DNA of 64,000 nt from Notolepis coatsorum (GCA_963971535.1 OZ020587.1:155517668-155581667); one strand, 5' to 3'; positions 47,845-60,111 are shown, counted from the first letter of the stretch. Numbers and translations: made by a program. Notes: a model not told the origin generated them from the sequence alone.

Positions 47845-48536
47845 ATACAGTTAGCCGTTAGTTCTCCAGCCGTTAGTTCTCCAGCAGTTAGTTCTGTAGC
47901 AGTTAGTTCTGTAGCAGTTAGTTCTGTAGCAGTTAGTTCTCCAGCAGTTAGTTCTGTAGCAGTTAGTTCTGTAGCAGTTAGTTCTGTAGCAGTTAGTAGC
48001 AGTTAGTTCTGCAGCAGTTAGTTCTGTAGCAGTTAGTTCTGTAGCAGTTAGTTCTGTAGCAGTTAGTTCTGTAGCAGTTAGTTCTCCAGCAGTTAGTTCT
48101 GTAGCAGTTAGTTCTGTAGCAGTTAGTTCTGCAGCAGTTAGTTCTGTAGCAATTAGTTCTGTAGCAGTTAGTTCTGTAGCAGTTAGTTCTGTAGCAGTTA
48201 GTTCTCCAGCAGTTAGTTCTGTAGCAGTTAGTTCTCCAGCAGTTAGTTCTGCAGCAGTTAGTTCTGTAGCGTTCTCCAGCAGTTAGTTCTGTAGCAGTTA
48301 GTTCTGTAGCAGTTAGTTCTGTAGCAGTTAGTTCTCCAGCAGTTAGTTCTGTAGCAGTTAGTTCTGTAGCAGTTAGTTCTGTAGCAGTTAGTTCTCCAGC
48401 AGTTAGTTCTGTAGCAGTTAGTTCTGTAGCAGTTAGTTCTGTAGCAGTTAGTTCTGAAGCAGTTAGTTCTGTAGCAGTTAGTTCTCCAGCAGTTAGTTCT
48501 GTAGCAGTTAGTTCTGTAGCAGTTAGTTCTGTAGCA
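47845..48536. repeat. 15-bp minisatellite, left part
   Basis: Unit AGTTAGTTCTGTAGC, with TCTCCAGC and TCTGCAGC variants, about 45 copies. It is interrupted by the DIRS-like element and resumes at 53354. Confidence 0.96.
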
Positions 48537-48539
48537 GTT

Positions 48540-48727
48540 CTATGACGTTAATGGATTGCTCAGCACCTGTTCTGCACTGTACTTCACTTTGTGCATGAGC
48601 ACTGAATAAAAAATTCCACCATGTACCTTTACCTCCCAACATCCGTCTGACCACACCCCCTTCCGCTTACCTTCATAAGCAGGTGTGTGGCCACCTACTC
48701 GCCTCCTTCTTCACTTTCACCACAAGG
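48540..48727 (+). repeat. Left inverted terminal repeat of the DIRS-like element
   Basis: It starts CTATGACGTTAATGGATTGC, holds CTGAATAAAAAATTCC and GTGTGGCCACCTACTCGCC, and ends CACCACAAGG. It is the reverse complement of 53137-53325 with few mismatches. Confidence 0.88.
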
Positions 48728-50873
48728 AAGTGCCTTCGGTAGATCCCCACTTGACGAGGTTGTTAGTAGAAGAAAGTTGGAAAACATCATATCTTTATTT
48801 TCTCTCTCACTATTTTCGAGAAAATACAGCAATATTGTCTTCGTTACTGGAGTGTCTGGGTCATTCCGACCTTCAAAGTTTTTTTCGTATTAGGAGCTCA
48901 CGCCGCTGACATGCTTCCCAACTACAATCCTCCTTGCTGCGGCTGGATGGGGTAAGACCCTCCAGCAACACAGCTGGACTGTAGGACGCACCGACTGTTG
49001 TGAGAAGCGGTGGTTTCCAGGTTGGGTATGTACTGTTTTGCTTGCGAGCTCTGGTTGTTGTTGATGCTATGGGGGTTACCTAACAATTTACGAAACGCCG
49101 ACCCCAGGCTAGGGTCCTCTGCTCGGCTTAAAACGGCGGTCGGAGGATCTTGGCCTGACGCCCATGATGGCTAATCTAGTGGCCCGCGCTAGGTTCTGGT
49201 GATCCCAGGATTCTAGAGCGGATGCTTCTCTGTCCCGTGTAGGCCCCATCTTTCATATACAAATGAAAGTTTACCCTAACGAGGAAATGTGGGCATAAGA
49301 TCTTCTTTATCGGAAGTTCCATGCTCAAAGGGCCCTGTGTGTGTCTGGATCACCGTTGACAACTGTGTTCTGACATTTCTTTTTCTTTTCCCTGTTAGGG
49401 AAGGGATTGGGACAGCGGCCTGTCTGAAGTGTGGCTTGTTATGTCATTGTATGCAGTTCAGGTGATGGCTGGTTAGCTTGCGTGCTAGTTGTGGAGCTAC
49501 TGTGTAGCCAGTCAGCTGTTAGCTGCGCAGCTGTTAGCTGCGGCGTTAGCTTGCTGTGTTTACCAGGCTGGTATACGTTAGCTTGTTGCTATCAGCCGAT
49601 CGGCTGTTAGCTTAATGCTACACTGTTGAACGTTCTGTGACTATAACATGCCTTAAACACTCTGACTACGACGTCATCTTTGACAGAGGATGTTAGTCGT
49701 ACCTACCGGGAGCCCGGCCGGCGAGGACTGCGTCAACATGGAGGACCGTAGCGGCTGGGTGGCGCAGCGACGCTGCCCTTGTCGTCGACACAGGAATGCT
49801 GTGTTTACCGTCGGTGCCCCGTTAGCCAGACTGCAGTTGGCTTGGCCTGCGCTCACGGTAGGAAGGTCCCGACCAGACCTTAAACACGTCTTCTTCCTTC
49901 CCTTCTAAATGTTTTGTAATAACGATGTTTTCCAAAACGGGTGTTGCTGCAATACATTTAGGATACGACGCGTGTTGTGTGTGAATTGTCTTGTTACTGG
50001 TATAGCTTCTCCATACAAATCGGGTTGTTGTTTACATGTGTAAAAATTATCTGGTTAGTTGTGTTGAACATCATGTGTGTTCATGTACCGTGAACTCACA
50101 ACTAAGGGGGTTAATTAACCTATAAAGCTATGCTTAGTGACATATGAGTGAAGAATGAATTATTTTCTCAGCCTGTAATGACAATGAACAGTGTGTTCAC
50201 ATATTAACAGGTTTACCTGTTCAACTGGGCCGTATCAAGGGTAAGGTAGGAGGGGTGTTCCCCCCGGTTCCCTGGGGCTTCCCCACTCTCCTCTCAGACA
50301 TGTTGTTTACAATATATTGTGTCACTGTGTTGTGGGGATACGATGTAACCCTTAGCTTAGTTACTGGGGTTGTGCTAAACCGCTTGAGAAACTATATTTT
50401 CCTAAAGAAATGATTGTTTGGTCGCTTTTCGTGTGTGCTTAGCAAGGCCTGTGGCCGATACTAATCGAGGATTCTGTATTCTCTCGTTATGAAAAACGGC
50501 GTTCCTCTGTAGCAAAAGTGTACTTGCCATTTTTTGTTGTGATAAAGGGTTGTGTGTGTCTTGTGATCTACAACTGGGTTAGGTTGGCCACAGAAGCACA
50601 TGTGTAAGTCTGGTACCGGGGCTCTTAAGGGGGCCCTCTCTATTCTGTGTTTTTTCCTTAGTAAAAATCAGATAGCAGGTTAGCACATGAGCTGTGTGAA
50701 GCTGTTAGACACTTCATGTAGCTGACTATGACTGTCATGCTTTTTTTTTTTTTTTTTTTTGTCATTACATCGTATCATGGGTGTGGGGTCGTAAAGGGGT
50801 GAACTGGTATTCCTTTCCTCCCCTTTTGATGGGCAGGGGTTAAAACCTCCTGTCCTTCAAGGTTCTTGTCACG

Positions 50874-53053
50874 TTGCTGTTCGGCACGTTACAGGGTAAG
50901 AGGGGGGGGGGGGGGAGGGAGTTTCCTGGTCCCACGCCCTGGAAGATTGGGCGTGTGCACCGCAGAAATTCCCCCGCCATAGAGTACGTCACTGTGCGCG
51001 TCTCTGTTGGTAAGACTTCCGTGAGTTGTGCAGGTCCATATGATGGATCTGTTTCAGGGAGTGGTCAGGGCTCCTCCTCACGAAGCTCCTACTCGGGCCT
51101 TCTGTGAGTTAGGACTCTCCTTCCCTGTGAGGGAGCCTCCTCAGAGTTCAGAGCCTCCTCCTCAGATTGTCAAGGTGAGTAGAACTTCAAAAAGGAGTCC
51201 TGCTCTATTGTGTGTGTATTCGATTCAATTCGATTATTGAGTGTGTATTGGTTCAGTGCCTCCTCCTCGGAGAGCCCTAACCCTAATTTACATAGCTCAA
51301 TGTTGCAATATATTCTTTTCAATCTATACAGCTCGCGTGGGAAGTCTCTCTGGGGATTTCCGTCTCCTCCCTATGGGAGGGTGGTGGGATGTAAAAATGT
51401 AAAAAGAAAATTACCCTCAGCTGTGTCACGAGGGATTCATGTCAGTCTGTGTTCTTTCTTTTTTGAATAAAAAGAGGAAGGTACATGAAGCACGATGGCT
51501 CCGTGTCGTTCTCCCAGGCAACTTGGAGGAACAATGTTTGGTGTCTTGTTAGACTATCCATTGATGTGTTTGGGTCTCATCTGGGTGGCGCCCTCTTTTC
51601 ATGTTTTAGATCGACACGCATACTTATCCCCTCTTCTGGAGTGGGCATGTCGGCGTGGTTAGGGCATGGGACTGGTTCTGGTCACGCTGGTCCAGGTCAG
51701 TTAACCCGTTGTCCGCCGGGGATGCAGATCTGCTGTTCTGGTACCCTGAGGGACTTGGGTTTTTTCAGGGGGAAAAAATGCTGGGTCGGCCCGGGGTGTC
51801 ACAAGGTTAGGCGTTATAGAGACCCTTGTTGGGTACTTTGTACCTGGCACTATCATGGGGGTTGGTTCTCCTTTTCTTCGCTCCTCTCTCACGCATGGCG
51901 AAGAGAGGGCTGTTGGGGTGGTCTTCTGGACCTCCTCTGGTAACCCTGTGTACTTCCCGAGCCGCCGGGGCCGGTCCGAAGTAAAGTTTCGTTGATACCG
52001 TAGGCCTGGGATAACCCTTTTTTGAAAACTGAAACACTTGTACTGCGGTATAGCCAGTGTATGCCCGCAGGTGTGTTTTGGAGTTTTTTCTTGAGGGGTT
52101 ATAGGAACAACCACCATCGGTACCAAGAGGGTGGTTGATTCCCTGGTGTGTTGGAGCAGTGTCAACTCCCGGGTTACCCGGTTGAGTGTGCCCCTGCACG
52201 TTCATGACTTCTGCCAATCATGTCAGCCTTCTCTGCCTCGACCCCTCTGGGTTTTTTTTTTTTAATGGAGGCTTTGTCATGCAACAACGCCAGCATACGC
52301 CCCTTCCGCCAGGAGGGCTGTTTTCAGCTGACTCCTTTGGCGCCTGTCTCATCCGCAGTGCTCCAGGCTCAGGTTACAGCCTGTTGCCTGGTTTCCCCGG
52401 TGCGCTACCTGCTTCCGTTGGTTAACCTTTTTGTGTGCTTACGGCCATGCTGTCTGCCTGTTCTGCAGGGTCAGTGTGCCAGGCGGTGTGCTATTGGGGG
52501 GAAAGGGCCCGCTCTTGGAGGGGCCTTATCCGAATACACTGGCGATGTGGGGGGCGGTGTCACTAAGTGACCACCTGGTGGGGTCTTGATGCCTGGCGTC
52601 ATTGACCTCTCCGGGCCCCCGTTTTCCAGGAGGTCCAGTCCCTTCAGTGGGTCTGGGTCTTCCTTCGCGCTCCGCTGCTACGGCCTTGCCACGGGGTTGG
52701 GTTTGCTCTTAAACCCCGTGATTTATGGGGGCAGTAACGAGGTTGTTCCTTCCGTTCCTTCCGTTCGTTCCCGGGTGGCATGCGTGTTGTGCGTGTGTGT
52801 AGTTGTGGGGTCAAGCCACGGTCTGCTCACCCTGTGCATTGAGTTGCTTGAGTGCCTCTTCGCACGGTCGGATCCGTCGCCCTCCCGTGAACCTCCAATA
52901 GGGGGGGTATCCTCCATTAGGGAGGGTCGGGGGGGCTCGGTCCTCCCCGGTCTGATGGTTGTGGGGGGCCTCAGCGGGGTACATTTGTCGGGCTATGGCT
53001 CCCGCTCAGCCCCTGTTGCAGAACAGGTGCTGAGCAATCCATTAACGTCATAG
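50874..53053 (+). other. Open frames inside the DIRS-like element, function unknown
   Basis: Frames at 50874-51107, 51485-51943, 52186-52425 and 52586-53053 (77-155 codons) lie in order on +. A Met-started stretch at 51042 reads MDLFQGVVRAPPHEAPTRAF and runs into a GTGAGT donor-like site at 51175. None matches a family I know and none has RT or recombinase motifs. They could be decayed gag-like remnants or chance. The upstream part near 49460-49640 is rich in GTTAGC words. Confidence 0.3.
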
Positions 53054-53111
53054 AACGAAGGGTTATGTATATAACCCAGTTCTATGAGTTAAATTGTGCG
53101 CTCAGCACCTG
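53018..53111 (+). other. Internal complementary region (circle-junction copy) of the DIRS-like element
   Basis: 53018-53053 is the exact reverse complement of 48540-48575. 53054-53056 is AAC. 53057-53111 is the reverse complement of the right terminus with two mismatches (AAATTGTGCG against AAATGATGCG). In DIRS elements this region templates completion of the termini and circularisation. Confidence 0.85.
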
Positions 53112-53136
53112 GACGCCGCTGCAGCCCTTGATCTCA

Positions 53137-53350
53137 CCTTGTGGTGAAAGTTTGGGAAGGAGGCGAGTAGGTGGCCACACACCTGCTTATGAAGGTAAGC
53201 GGAAGGGGGTGTGGTCAGACGGATGTTGGGAGGTAAAGGTACATGGTGGAATTTTTTATTCAGTGCTCATGCACGAAGTGAAGTACAGTGCAGAACAGGT
53301 GCTGAGCGCATCATTTAACTCATAGAACTGGGTTATATACATAACCCTTC
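53137..53350 (-). repeat. Right inverted terminal repeat plus 25-bp extension
   Basis: It starts CCTTGTGGTGAAAG and includes GAGTAGGTGGCCACACACC and AATTTTTTATTCAG. It ends with TAACTCATAGAAC and the extension TGGGTTATATACATAACCC. The extension is absent from the left end, as in DIRS1-type elements. Confidence 0.87.
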
Positions 53351-54735
53351 GTTAGTTCTGTAGCAGTTAGTTCTGTAGCAGTTAGTTCTGTAGCAGTTAG
53401 TTCTGCAGCAGTTAGTTCTGCAGCAGTTAGTTCTGTAGCAGTTAGTTTGTAGCAGTTAGTTCTGTAGCAGTTAGTTCTGCAGCAGTTAGTTCTGTAGCAG
53501 TTAATTCTGTAGCAGTTAGTTCTGCAGCAGTTAGTTCTGTAGCAGTTAGTTCTGTAGCAGTTAGTTCTGTAGCAGTTAGTTCTGTAGCAGTTAGTTCTGC
53601 AGCAGTTAGTTCTGCAGCAGTTAGTTCTGTAGCAGTTAGTTCTGTAGCAGTTAGTTCTGCAGCAGTTAGTTCTGCAGCAGTTAGTTCTGTAGCAGTTAGT
53701 TCTGCAGCAGTTAGTTCTGCAGCAGTTAGTTCTGTTGCAGTTAGTTCTGTAGCAGTTAGTTATGCAGCAGTTAGTTCTGTAGCAGTTAGTTCTGTAGCAG
53801 TTAGTTCTGTAGCAGTTAGTTCTGTAGCAGTTAGTTCTGTAGCAGTTAGTTATGTAGCAGTTAGTTCTCCAGCAGTTAGTTCTGTAGCAGTTAGTTCTGT
53901 AGCAGTTAGTTCTGTAGCAGTTAGTTCTGTAGCAGTTAGTTCTCCAGCAGTTAGTTCTGTAGCAGTTAGTTCTGTAGCAGTTAGTTCTGCATCAGTTAGT
54001 TCTGCATCAGTTAGTTCTGTAGCAGTTAGTTCTCCAGCAGTTAGTTCTGTAGCAGTTAGTTCTGTAGCAGTTAGTTCTGTAGCAGTTAGTTCTGTAGCAG
54101 TTAGTTCTGTAGCAGTTAGTTCTGCAGCAGTTAGTTCTGTAGCAGTTAGTTCTGTAGCAGTTAGTTCTGTAGCAGTTAGTTCTGTAGCAGTTAGTTCTCC
54201 AGCAGTTAGTTCTGTAGCAGTTAGTTCTGTAGCAGTTAGTTCTGCAGCAGTTACTTCTGTAGCAGTTAGTTCTGTAGCAGTTAGTTCTGCAGCAGTTAGT
54301 TCTGTAGCAGTTAGTTCTCCAGCAGTTAGTTCTGCAGCAGTTAGTTCCTGCAGCAGTTACTTCCTGTAGCAGTTACTTCCTGTAGCAGTTACTTCCTGCA
54401 GCACTTAGTTCCTGCAGCAGTTACTTCCTGTAGCAGTTACTTCCTGTAGCAGTTACTTCCTGCAGCACTTAGTTCCTGCAGCAGTTAGTTCCTGCAGCAG
54501 TTAGTTCCTGTAGCAGTTACTTCCTGCAGCAGTTACTTCCTGCAGCAGTTACTTCCTGTAGCAGTTACTTCCTGCAGCACTTAGTTCCTGCAGCAGTTAG
54601 TTCCTGCAGCAGTTACTTCCTGTAACAGTTACTTCCTGTAGCAGTTACTTCCTGCAGCACTTAGTTCCTGCAGCAGTTACTTCCTGCAGCAGTTACTTCC
54701 TGCAGCAGTCTTCCTGCAGCAGTTACTTCCTGCAG
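53351..54735. repeat. 15-bp minisatellite, right part, grading into a 16-bp unit
   Basis: AGTTAGTTCTGTAGC units run to about 54350, then 16-bp units AGTTACTTCCTGCAGC and CACTTAGTTCCTGCAG to 54735. The one-base longer unit appears abruptly and then dominates. Confidence 0.95.
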
Positions 54736-55430
54736 CAGTCCAGGCCCACGGTTGTGGAGCCTGATGGCCGCCGGCTGAGGACCGAGGAGGGCAGTGAAGC
54801 CGGTTGGGGGGGATTCTAGTTGAATCCTATAATCCATAGTTATCTTTAGCATTTTAAGAACTGAACATTCTAATGATGTAAACTAAAGGACCACTGGCCA
54901 TTTGAAGGCTACCATATAGAACTCTTTGAAGAAGGAAAAACACACACCTGAAAGGGTTCACCCTCGATGCAAGATGCAATTATCTGTTGTGAGATGCATA
55001 TTATTATTATCGTCGTTATTATTTCATTATTTTTTCTTTGCACCAGCAGGAGTTGGAGATCAGTGGGGAATAGAACACGGTTCCTCCCACAGACACAAAC
55101 CCTGTGAACCTCCTCTGCTCCCCCCTCTCTCTACTCTAATTGGCAGCGTCAGGTCGTGAGCTGGGTATCTGCTTCACCGTCCTCACACACATGAGCACGT
55201 TTACACCAGAGCCGGAGACAGAGCCAGAGACAGAGCCGTGCGCAGAGAACATACAGGAGATCCCCTCTCTCTTCCTCTACACAGGGCTTGGAATAACAGC
55301 GGTGGATGCAGACCAGCACGGCGACTTCAGACGTTGATCCTAGCATAAATTAATAGGGTTTATTATACATTGATTACGGGCGGAGAACCGCATGTTGTGG
55401 AAAGGCGGTCTTGCCGTGCGGTGGTGCAAA
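54736..55430. other. Unassigned sequence
   Basis: No gene recognised. An open stretch at 55140-55337 (with PEPETEPETEP) has no ATG start and ends at a TGA. It is preceded by an AATTGGCAG that could be a splice acceptor. I do not recognise it. Confidence 0.4.
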
Positions 55431-55701
55431 GGTCCTTTGTTGTCTTTTTTTTTTTGTAAACTTAAATTTTTTAAACATTTATAGACAAACAACACGACAT
55501 ATACAATAACCTCAACAACACTATTAAACAGACATAAATAATAAAGAAAAAATTGAATACCCAAAAGACGAAAAATTAAAAAAACTGACTTAAGCAAATA
55601 AAAAACATAAAACAGTTGTCATACCTTAAACAAAAATAAAATTAGAAAACATTAAGTGTGTGACATGGGTTCAGAGACCCTCTTTGAACCTCTTTCCTCC
55701 T

Positions 55702-56701
55702 TTACCATTCGCCCTCTTGTGGTGTATTTGGTTCTTCCTCTGTGATGTCGTTTTCGTTCCCCTTGTAATCCTCCCACTTTCCCCATCTTTCTCCAAATTT
55801 CTCTTCCTGTAACCTCAGCATGTGTGTTATCCTCTCCATATCATGTATCTCTTCCACTATTCCTACCCATTGTGCTATTGTCGGTGGGTCTTCCTTGTAC
55901 CACAGTCTCGTTATTGCTTTTCTGGCCGCTATCAACATTATCTTTATTAAATATTTGTCCCCCCCTTGTATTCCCTTGTGTGTCAGGTCTCCTAAGTAAA
56001 GCACCAGTCCTGTTTGTGGTAACCCGTATCCTAATATACTGATCATTGCCTCCCCTATCTCCTCCCAATACCCCTTCAGCTTCTGACATCCCCAGAATAT
56101 GTGCGTGTGATTTGCCCCCTCCTTCCCACACATCCTCCAGCATGCTCTTTGTGTTGGTGCATATTTTCCCTTCAGCTCTGGGGTTATAAAGAATCTGATT
56201 ATGTTTTTCCATCCAAACTCTTTCCATATCCTCGATCCTGTTGTTGAATGTTGCACCTCGCATATGTTCCCCCATTCCTTCCCTGTTATTTCTATCTCTA
56301 GCTCTCTCTCCCATTTCTCCCTTATGTAATCGGTCGTGTGTCCCTTGCTGTTCATTATAGCCCGGTATATTGCTGATATTACTCTTCCTTGCCCCCCTTC
56401 GTATGCCCATACTATCATCTTTATTATTCCATTCTGTTCTTCGTCTTTGGCCCCCCTTATTTCTTTGTTGTAGTAGTCTCTAACCTGTAGATATCTGAAG
56501 TGGTCCCTGTTTTCTAGTCCAAATTTCTCCTTTAATTTTTGTAGTGTCTGCATTTCCCCCTTCTCTATCATTTTGCATATCGCTGTTGCCCCCCCCCCCC
56601 CCCCCCCCCGTCTCCCACCTTCTGAATCCATGGTCTAACCTCCCTGGTTTGAATCTCTTGTCATGTGCTACCCATCTCAGAACCCCTGACTGCTTCTCCA
56701 A
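55702..56701 (-). pseudogene. L1 ORF2, C-terminal domain with Cys/His knuckle
   Basis: It reads SGVLRWVAHDKRFKPG, then, past a run of 21 C on + (56589-56609) that shifts the frame, KLKEKFGLENRDHFRYLQVR and CWRMCGKEGANHTHIFWGC (C-x2-C, then H and C), ending GEW and stop at 55702. It is homologous in layout to the C-terminal remnant at 42392-42859 but of a different L1 subfamily. The homopolymer may be an assembly error or a true mutation. Confidence 0.9.
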
Positions 56702-57980
56702 TTTGTGTGTTTTTACTACTCTATATGGTCAAGGTGCATTTGGTGATTGGATCTAATAGTCCCTCTTTTTCTTTAAATAGTTCCCTATCTCCCACCAGAG
56801 CTTGTACCTTGTATCCCTCCCCTTCTTTTTCAATGTCTTTCCATCTTGCCTCATATCTGTCGTTACACCAGCACGTCACTGCTCTCAGTTGTGCTGCATA
56901 GTAATAATCTTGTAGGCTGGGTACTGCCATCCCTCCCTCTTCCTTTGGTAGTTGTAGTGTTTTATATCTGACCCGTGGTCTTCTCCCCGCCCATATGAAC
57001 CTCGATATCAGTCTGTCCCACTCCCTGAATTGATTCTGTGGTATTTGTATCGGTAGTGACTGGAATAGGTACAGTAACCTTGATAGTATGTTCATTTTAA
57101 TGACCTCTATTCTTGAATTGAAGTCCAAGGGCATTACTGTCCATCTCTCTAAGTCTCTCTTGATGTTCTGATTTATCTGTGTATAGTTCGCCTCAAACAG
57201 TTTCTCCACCCCTCTCGTGATGTTCACCCCTAAGTATTTAATCTTGTCCATGTCCCATCTTATCCCGTACTGTTCCCTAATTTCCGTCGTTGGGGTATAG
57301 TTCCATGCTAAGGTCTGTGTCTTTGTCACGTTTAGTTTGTATCCTGAGTAGTGGCCATATTCCTTCAGTAGATCCATCAGTGCCGGGAAGCTCATGTATA
57401 CTATCACGTCGTCCGCAAATAGGCCTAGTTTATATTCCGTTCCCTTTATCCTTACTCCCTTAATGTCCTCGGTCTGTCTGATCAGTTGTGCCAGTGGTTC
57501 TATGAAAACGGCGAAGAGCGTCGGTGAGAGACAACATCCCTGTCTGGTAGCCCTCTCTAATCTGATTCTATCCGTCAAGCTGCCATTCACCTTAACCCTC
57601 GCTGTCGGTTCTTGATATAGCGCCTTGATCATCTTCATCGCCCTCCCGTTCAGTCCGAACCTCATCAATGTTTTATATAAAAATGTCCAGCTCACACTGT
57701 CGAATGCTTTTTCTGCATCTAGGCTAATCAGTACCGCGCTACCACCTTGTTTTTGTATCTCCTCTACTATGTGTAATGTCTTTCTCACGTTGTCCTGTGT
57801 CTGTCTCCCTTTAATAAATCCAGTTTGATCTTCATCTATAATGTCTGGCATAAACGTCTCAAATCTTTTTGATATTATCGATGTATACATCTTGTAATCC
57901 ACGTTGAGTATGGACACAGGTCTGAAACTACTACATAATTCTCTATCCTTCCCTTCCTTCGGTATCGTGGTGATTATGGC

Positions 57981-59618
57981 TACCCAAAAAATCTACGCCC
58001 GCTTGCCTCAACGACTACCGCCCTGTAGCCCTCACCTCCATAGCCATGAAGTGCTTTGAGAAGCTAGTGAAGGGCTACATCTGTTCCTCCCTCCCCATCA
58101 ACCTGGACCCCCTGCAATTTGCATATTACCCCAACAGGTCCACGGAGGACGCCATAGCCCATGTGCTGCACACAGCAGCATCACACCTGGACAAGAGGCA
58201 GGGGAACTATGTGAGAATGCTGTTCATCGACTACAGCTCAGCATTCAATACCATAGTCCCCTCCAAACTCATAGCCAAGCTCAGGGACCTGGGCTTGAAC
58301 TATGACCTCTGCCAGTGGGTCCTGGACTTCCTGACGGGCAGACCCCAGGTGGTAAGAGCAGGCAACTGCACCTCCTCATCCATCACGCTCAACATAGGGG
58401 CCCCCCAGGGCTGTGTTCTGAGCCCCCTCCTCTACTCCCTGTACACACATGACTGCGTGGCACAGCGGAACAACAACACAATCATCAAATTTGCTGATGA
58501 CACAGTAGTGGTGGGCCTGATCTCTGCCAACGACGAGAGGGCCTACCTGGAAGAGGTAGAGAATCTGTCACAGTGGTGTCAGGAGAACTGCCTCTCCCTG
58601 AACGTCAGCAAAACAAAAGAGATGATTGTGGACTTCAGGAGGTCGGGGGGTCAAGGACTACAGCCCCCTCAGCATCGACGGGGCACCGGTTGAGAGAGTG
58701 AACAGTTTCAAGTACCTCGGAGCCCACATATCCGAGGACTTGACATGGACCACACACATTGACAGTGTTGTGAAGAAGGCACGACAACGCCTCTACTTCC
58801 TCAGGCGCCTAAGGAAGTTCCAAGTCAGTCAGAAGATCCTTAGGAACTTCTACTCATGTACAATAGAGAGCATCCTGACTGGCAACATCACCTCCTGGTT
58901 TGGGAATAGCACTGCACAAGACCGTAGCAGACTACAAAGAGTGACACGTTCAGCCGAACGCACAATTGGAGGGGGGCTTCCCACCCTCCAGAACATTTAC
59001 AACAAGCGGTGCAGGGGGAAGGCTAAGAGAATTATTAAGGACTCGAGCCACCCGAACAACTGCCTCTTTGAACTGCTGCGGTCAGGCAAGCGATACCGGA
59101 GTCTTAAGGCGAGCACAGAAAGACTCAGAAGAAGCTTCTATCCCCAGGCCATCAGGCTGCTAAACGAACAATAAACACTATGCAACAACCATCAAATGCA
59201 CACAGCACACACACCCACACGCACACACTCACTTAAACCACACAAACACACTTTATATTTATTGATAAAGGATTTGCACTACAACTCGTACACCCACTGT
59301 AAATTGTACCTAAATTGCACCTCATCCCATTTCTGCCTTGCACTATATAGTATTGTATTAGTACACTGCACAGTATTGTATATTATATGGTAACTCAGTT
59401 ACGTCTATTCTGCATCGAACATTGTACATATGTCTATACTGAACACTGTGACCTAATTTTTTTTTTTTTTTACTTCTAATTTACATGCTATACTATGTTA
59501 TTTTATTTCATACTTATCTTGTCTTGCACAGTCTCTGGAGCGTAACAGTAAGAAGCATTTTGTATAAAAGTATTCTGTACTTCTGTATGACAACTATTAA
59601 AGAAACTTGAACTTGAAA
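57981..59618 (+). mobile_element. 5'-truncated Rex1-like LINE nested in the L1
   Basis: It begins at TACCCAAAAAATCTACG inside the ORF and ends TTAAAGAAACTTGAACTTG. Flanking L1 sequence resumes on both sides with no visible TSD (GATTATGGC left, CTCCTTCCACG right). The 3' UTR (59175-59618) has CA-rich and T-rich patches. Confidence 0.88.
57983..59174 (+). pseudogene. Rex1-like reverse transcriptase, truncated and frameshifted
   Basis: The frame is open from 57983 ([19 protein letters not shown]) through 58046-58693. RT motifs in order: [61 protein letters not shown] and [19 protein letters not shown] single-base shift in the G-run near 58648 moves the rest to 58626-59174 (YLGAHISEDLTWTTHIDSVV, RLYFLRRLRKFQV and the thumb/C-terminal part ending NEQ). 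This is the Rex1/Babar pattern of fish. The endonuclease and the RT N-terminus are missing. The copy is young-looking apart from the one shift. Confidence 0.93.
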
Positions 59619-60111
59619 CTCCTTCCACGAGGGGGGCATTTTTCCCTCTTCCATCGTGTGTCTGAACGCCGCCCCTAACATGGGTGCTAATTCCGTTCTA
59701 AATGTCTTGTAGAATTCCGATGGGAATCCGTCGCTCCCCGGAGACTTGTTGTTTTTAGCTCTACTAATTGCCTCTTCCAGTTCTCGTTCCGTAATTATTT
59801 TATTTAATTCTTCATTCTGTTCTTTCCCTATCGATGGTAACTCTAGCTTCTCCAGATATGCTTCTATTTCCTCTTCTCCCGCTGCTTTTGGCTGTGTGTA
59901 TAGTTTCTCATAGTATTCTCTAAATGTCCTCTCTATTTCAGCTGGGTCTCTCAATATTTCATTAGTCTTTATATCCCTTATTGTGTGTATCGTGTTCAAC
60001 TTCTGTTGCGTCCTAATTCTCCTAGCCAACAATCTGGTCGCTTTTGGTCCCCCTTCATAGTACGTTTGTTTCATGAACCTCGCTTTCTTTTCTATTTCCG
60101 TCAATAATTCC

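Larger units (their letters stand above)
48540..53350 (+). mobile_element. DIRS-like retroelement (4.8 kb), non-autonomous or decayed
   Basis: The ends are inverted: about 188 bp from 48540 match 53137-53325 in reverse complement. The right terminus extends a further 25 bp (GGGTTATATACATAACCC). Just inside the right repeat, 53018-53111 is an internal complementary region: the reverse complement of the left end (36/36), then AAC, then the reverse complement of the right end (54 of 56 bases). GTT is present once at each outer edge (48537-48539, 53351-53353), and there is no longer TSD. This is the layout of DIRS-type tyrosine-recombinase retroelements. I saw no RT, RNase H, methyltransferase or recombinase motif; open frames are at most 155 codons. 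It sits in the 15-bp array. Confidence 0.8.
56721..60104 (-). pseudogene. L1 ORF2, reverse-transcriptase domain, split by the nested Rex1-like element
   Basis: The N-terminal part (60104 to about 59619) has KNNKSPGSDGFPSEFYKTF and KMPPSWKE, then the host frame runs into the foreign tail. The reading resumes at 57980 with ITTIPKEG and continues 57917-56721 with QTGFIKGRQTQDN, LISLDAEKAFDSVSWTF, RATRQGCCLSPTLF and GLFADDVIVYM. FADD is the RT active-site motif and RQGCCLSP is motif B'. The insertion falls between SWKE and the following A/I-T-T-I, inside RT. A further frameshift occurs at about 56725. Confidence 0.92.

Noticed and set aside
55140-55337. Possible exon with PEPETEPETEP
   Set aside because: No ATG, no clear donor and no recognisable homolog; kept only as unassigned.
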